Positions 59,205-64,000 of a DNA stretch of 64,000 nt are shown piece by piece. The notes under the pieces are model-generated. The model was not told the origin of the DNA. It made no database searches and saw nothing but the letters and a program-made list of their open reading frames with translations. Position 1 is the stretch's first letter. Every line of letters begins with the position of its first letter. The stretch comes from Hormiphora californensis (lineage: Eukaryota > Ctenophora > Tentaculata > Cydippida > Pleurobrachiidae): the NCBI GenBank assembly GCA_020137815.1, contig CM035358.1, positions 1,545,033 to 1,609,032 of the forward strand, in the 5' to 3' direction. The position numbers and the translations under genes were made by a program.

Positions 59205-61903
59205 AAGTTAGAAGAAAATTTGTTGTCAAACTCCAATGATAACATACCGTTGTTCAAGGCTCTGTAGGTTCCAAGTGTTTTCAACTCAACACAGCGGGCG
59301 GGGTATGTGACCTCAAAGGACCTGGGTTGGGGGGGGTTAGAGTAACATGGAATCAAGACTCTTCAACTAAACACCTGGCCTTGGGGCCAAGTCCTGGTGT
59401 TGTTTAGTTGAAGAGAAATACATTGTTAACTAGGGGGTTGTCATCAATGATAATTAGGTGGGAGAGATGCAGGACTTGGCGCCTTTTAATTTCCAAATTT
59501 ATTACTTCAACAATCGACTTGACTAGAGCCCACTATATAATTTGGTTTGCAAACTACGGGTATAACTGATATCAAATGGGAAAATGAGGGGGACGTTAGA
59601 GTTTGTAGAAGGTTGTGAGCTTCTCATTGTCCCTTATGTTGAACCCCAAACAAACAGTCCAACGGCGCTGGTGACACAGAACCGCCAACCAACCTACCGA
59701 CTGGTCGATTGACGGTCCCACCTCCACTATGGGCGGACCCCGGGAGAATGGACCTACCACGTCGTGTCTTTACAAGTAGCCGGTTCGGTTGTCAATCGAC
59801 CCGACTACTCGCCAGTTTGTTGTTGCCGCCCCCGGCAATGCGCTGCTGTCAACGCACTACCAGAACCACATCCCAGCCGAACAAAGCTCTCTGTGCTTAG
59901 CATTAATTCTACATTTGTACTTTCCCCTTATTGTGTGCGGGGTAAACATCAGTTAACAGAAGTTTGCAAAGATCTCGTGGCCCGGAGCCAGTCACACAGC
60001 TGCAGATGCTAGGACTGCTGCAAACATTTAAGCACAAAAACGGTCCAATCAGTCAATTGGACCTCTCGAACATCATAAATTTTGAATATATTTAACTACT
60101 TAACTTATATTTATTATATAATTGGCCGGCTCTGTTATACATCTACAATCTACTGCCTACATTTTAACCCGTTATCGAGTTAACTGGGTTGCAGCGACAA
60201 CGGCTATGCTCAGATTGGTGAGTACCACCCGGGTTAATAACTTTGGGGTCAAGGAACAATTGACATTATATGAACCAGAAATTCAGTGCTTCTAAATATT
60301 ATAATGCAGGAAACCCCTTCAGGTTCACAAGATTGGCTACTAGGTGAGCATTTAAATGTAGCCTTGAAACTCCATTACAGTTTCACAATCAATATAAGTT
60401 TAGTGCAAGTAGGACAGCCTTACTAGGTGCATGATACCCCTGCAGTAATCCATTTCAATTCTATAGTTGGAGACAAGCGAGCTGTGTGGGTGACTCAAAA
60501 GTTGACAAATTAGAAGAAAATGTGTTGTCAAACTGCTATCAACATACCGTTGTTCAAGGCTCTGTAGGTTCCAAGTGTTTTCAACTCAAACAGCGGCGTG
60601 GTATGTTGACCTCAAAGGACCTGGGGGGGGGAGGGGGGAGTTAGGTACATGGAATCAGACTTCTTCAACTAAACACCTGGCCTGGTGCCAAGTCCTGGCG
60701 GTGTTTAGTTGAAGAGAAATACATTGTAACTAGGGGTTGTCATCAATGATAATTAGGTGGGAGGATGCAGGACTTGGCGGCCTTTAATTTCCCAAATTTA
60801 TTACTTCAACAATCGACTTGACTAGAGCCCCACTATAATTTGGTTTGCAAACTACTGTGTATAAACTGATATCAAATGGGAACAATGAGGGGGACGTTAG
60901 GAGTCTGTAGAAGTGTGAGGAAGCTTCTCATGTCCTTATGGTGAACACCCAAACAACAGTCCAACGGCGTGGTGACACGAACCGCCAACCAACCTAACGA
61001 ATGGTCGATTGACGGTCCCACCTCCACATTGGGCGGACCCGGGAGAATGGACCACCACGTCGTGTCTTTACAAGTAGGGTGCGGTTGTCAATCGACCCGA
61101 CTACTCGCCAGTTTGTGTTGCCGCCCCCGCAATGGCTGCTGTCAACGCACTACCCGAAACACAATCCGCCGAACAAGCTCTCTGTGCTTAGCATTAACTT
61201 TACATTTGTACGTTCCCATTATGTGTGCGGTAAACATCAGTTAACAGAATTTGCCAAAAGATACTCGTGGCCCGGAGCCAGTCACACAGCTGCAGATGCT
61301 AGGACTGCGTGCAACATTCAAGCCAAAAACGGTCCAATCCAGTCAATTGGACCTCCGAACATCATAAATTTTGAATATATTAATACTTAACTAGATTTAT
61401 TATATAATTGGCAGCTCTGTTAATTCGGTACAAGACTACTGCCTACATTTTAACCAGTTATCGAGTTAACTGGGTGCAGCGACAACTGCTATGCTCAGAT
61501 TTGGTGAGTAACACCCGGGTTAATAACTTTGGGGGTCAAGGACAATTGACATTATATGAACCAGAAATCCGTGCTTCTAAATATTATAATGCAGGAAACC
61601 CTTCACGGTTTCACAAAGATTGGCTACTAGGTGCAATTTTCAAAATGTAGCCTGAAACTCCATTACAGTTTCAACAGATTCAATAACTTTAGTGCAAGTA
61701 GGACAGCCTTACTAGTGTGCATGGATACCCCTGCAAAATCATTTCAATTCTATAGTTGGAGGACCAAGCGAGCTCATGGGTGACTCAAATTGACAAATTA
61801 GAAGAAAAATGTGTGGTGTCAAACGCTATCATAACATACGTTGTTCAAGGCTCTGTAGGTTCCAAGTGTTTCAACTCAAACACGCGGCGTGGTATGTTGA
61901 CCT
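59205..61903 (-). repeat. inverted copies of the tandem array (two long units plus partial)
   Basis: Reverse-complement long-type units occupy about 59,250-60,548 and 60,549-61,840, plus partial units at both ends. All features of the 41.9-48.5 kb array recur, including the 72-nt cassette (near 59,253-59,325 and 60,551-60,620) and the hairpin, but with many single-base indels not seen among the forward copies. The right end runs into the N gap. Confidence 0.85.
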
Positions 61904-62003
61904 NNNNNNNNNNNNNNNNNNNNNNNNNNNNNNNNNNNNNNNNNNNNNNNNNNNNNNNNNNNNNNNNNNNNNNNNNNNNNNNNNNNNNNNNNNNNNNNNN
62001 NNN
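61904..62003. other. 100-N assembly gap
   Basis: Exactly 100 Ns, the usual placeholder for a scaffold join of unknown size. Sequence on the two sides need not be adjacent or correctly oriented. Confidence 0.98.
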
Positions 62004-62247
62004 ATTCGGTCACAACCCCATTCACTACAAGGTTTGCAGTGTTATCGTTGGAGATTCATACCGCTCAAAATAATTCAAAACATGTTGAAATAAAAAGCTG
62101 CATGGCTGGTTACATTTTGTTTATCATACCTTGTGTGGCTCAAATCGTCATTTTATTTTATAAAATATTTCTATGCTGCATGCTACATGTTAGATGTTTG
62201 AACACATATATTTGGGTTGCTTCATACTATTACACCTACAATCACAG

Positions 62248-64000
62248 TGTTATACACGGTGTACGGCACGAGATGTGATTGCGAGTAATGTTGGTATGGA
62301 GGTTGAGATAGCTGGAACGCTAGTACGATGCTTCAAAACCGTACGGGATATCAAGTTGTTCAACTTACGCGATGAAGAAGGTGAAATATTGGGAGGTCTG
62401 TGTTTTGTCTGTCATTCTTTCTACCGTTTGGCTGTCATTAACTCCCAAAAATGAACGGTTTTCAACTTGATAAACTGATAAAATATTTATGTGCTGTGCT
62501 GGATAGGAAACTTTTCTAGTCTTCTAGTATTATATGGTAGCATATATGAACATATAATCATTTCCTTCCCCCGTTCGGACAGATGACAATGGGAGTTACT
62601 CTAGTGTGGGTGTGTTGTGAAAAGTCTCCTTAGTAGAATGTAGTTCGTTTGACCCTTGACTCGACTCGGAGCTAACCCTCTCCAGTCTCCGAATAGTGAT
62701 GACTTTTCTAGTAAATTTATTAAACTTCAGGTCACCAGACTCAAATTGTCGTGGGAAGCAACATAAAAGATACTGACATGATCAAAAATGGACGAGTTAT
62801 TGTTCGAGTAAGTAGATATATCTTGTGTAAAATGCGTTCGATTTTTTATTATTTATTCCAATGATCTAATCGAGTCTTTAGAAAATAAGATAACACTACT
62901 TTCCCAGGGAGTGGTTACAAAACGTCCCAGCAAGGCAAAGACCGTCCTTTACCAAGTTGTTCTCCACCACTGGGAGCCTGACACGTCCAGACATGAGGAA
63001 GTGGAGGATAGGTCCCCCTGCAAGGCATCAAACGAATCACCTAGGAGGAACAACAATTGGACCAACAGGGGAATTGATAACGGTGACAGGGGAAATAGAA
63101 ATGGTGACAGGAAAAATAGTAGCAACAGTTCTAATAACAGAGATAACCATAGAACACAGAGAACTGAATCAAGATCTCAACCCCGTGGAGCTAAACAAGG
63201 AAACCCCCGAAATCAGGAATTTAATAACGATCAGCACCATTCTCCGAGACAACACGATAACAACAGACCCCGTGAACAGCAGCATAGATCAAGACTGCGG
63301 TCAGGGGAGAGTGTACCCCCGCCCCTGGTACCCATCCCGTCCTCAACAGCTGATGATACGTGTAGTGTAGTTAGCATGCCTCCTCCTCTGATACCAATAA
63401 AGAAAAGGACTAGTGGGGGAAACCGGCATTATCAAGAGAACAGGCACACCAACCATCATCGGGGATCTCAAGCATCAAGTCACAGCAGGTGAATATATTT
63501 CATGAGTTAGCATTTGGATCAGATATCAGTATTTTGATCATTAACTTTTCTGTATTTTATCACTTACAACCACTGACACCTCTTTCTTACTCCTTCTCTT
63601 TCCATATTATAGTTCCTCAACTGGTTTCTCCCTTGACTACCACCCAACTGTCTACCCAGAGTTCCTACACACCTACCCTGCCGGATCTCTTGTCACCATC
63701 TGGGGAACACTATTTGAGTAGGTGTAGCATTATCATTATCAATTATCATGTAAATTGTACCCCATTATCTCAGTGTACACTGTACATTAAAGTGTAGACT
63801 ACCCCGTTATCTCAGTGTACAGTGTACAAACTGTACATGTGTACTGCTTCTCTATCAGATGATACCCTAACACTGCCCTCCCTGGTAGGTGTAGCCCAAC
63901 AGGAGCCCACATTGTCAAAGGTGACTGTACAGTAAAGTTAGTCCTCCCAGAGCCCCAGTACCGGCTAGAACGGAAAAAGGTCCTGGTGGAGGGTGTGTGT
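62248..64000 (+). CDS. OB-fold-like protein with Asn/Arg-rich disordered middle, partial at both ends
   Basis: Exons 62248-62380, 62731-62807, 62908-63488, 63613-63717 and 63889-64000+, all in phase. The first two and the start of the third encode GMEVEIAGTLVRCFKTVRDI, FNLRDEEG, NGRVIVRGVVTKR and LYQVVLHHWEPD, a strand pattern like a nucleic-acid-binding OB fold. A ~165-residue Asn/Arg/His/Ser-rich segment follows, with two PPPLxPI motifs. The last exons give GSLVTIWGTLFE and VKGDCTVKLVLPEPQYRL, possibly a second OB fold. The 5' end lies in or before the gap (an acceptor CACAG precedes 62248; ATG 62296 is an alternative start) and the 3' end is outside the window. Not matched to a named family; single-stranded DNA or RNA binding is inference. 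Confidence 0.6.

Overview
This is a eukaryotic, animal-type genomic window with no prokaryotic signature. Genes are split by GT-AG introns, coding exons are short (50-750 bp, a few longer), and every confident protein belongs to a metazoan or broadly eukaryotic family: a DHHC-type membrane protein, a PHYHD1-like dioxygenase, a TRIC (TMEM38) channel, a DDIAS/noxin-like OB protein, an MRG15-like chromatin protein and a filamin with three calponin-homology domains. Together with dense CT/GA microsatellites and many short DNA transposons this suggests an invertebrate, plausibly an early-branching animal such as a sponge. That placement is inference; nothing here fixes the species.

Layout. 1-4.4 kb: an eight-exon DHHC-family gene (+) whose catalytic Cys codon reads Asn. 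4.7-5.5 kb: a pogo/Tigger-like non-autonomous element. 5.5-8.7 kb: CT-rich, partly low-quality sequence. 8.75-9.76 kb: a two-exon PHYHD1-like gene (+). 10.55-17.16 kb: a TRIC channel gene (+) whose 5.1-kb fourth intron contains a complete six-exon DDIAS-like gene on the minus strand (12.0-16.4 kb). 17.27-18.5 kb: an MRG15-like gene (-), convergent with TRIC. 20.2-21.7 kb: a MITE and a long palindrome, followed by 21.7-27.9 kb of homopolymer-inflated sequence that includes a corrupted second copy of the same repeat and looks like unpolished assembly. 29.7-38.2 kb: a fourteen-exon gene (+) for a short jitterbug-type filamin with three CH domains and four filamin repeats. 39-41.5 kb: repeats and a promoter-like segment.

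41.85-48.5 kb: a tandem array of five ~1.0-kb or ~1.3-kb units. Four unit junctions carry a 72-nt exon-like cassette with good splice signals, and a hAT-type element with an exact 8-bp target duplication sits inside one junction. 49.8-52.0 kb holds a decayed minus-strand copy of an OB-fold-like gene whose intact partial copy lies at 62.2-64.0 kb (+). Between them are a broken non-LTR retrotransposon (53.6-57.6 kb, -) inside a larger terminal-inverted-repeat structure, hairpin MITEs, inverted copies of the array (59.2-61.9 kb) and a 100-N scaffold gap (61,904-62,003). The mirrored arrangement beside the gap and the many small indels from about 49 to 62 kb point to a haplotype or scaffolding problem as much as to real duplication.

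The genes do not form an operon or an obvious pathway. The structural highlights are the gene nested inside the TRIC intron, the apparently inactive DHHC active site, the reduced three-CH filamin, and the tandem repeat array with conserved splice-like cassettes. All exon models were built by hand from reading-frame continuity, splice signals and family resemblance; each summed coding length is a multiple of three.
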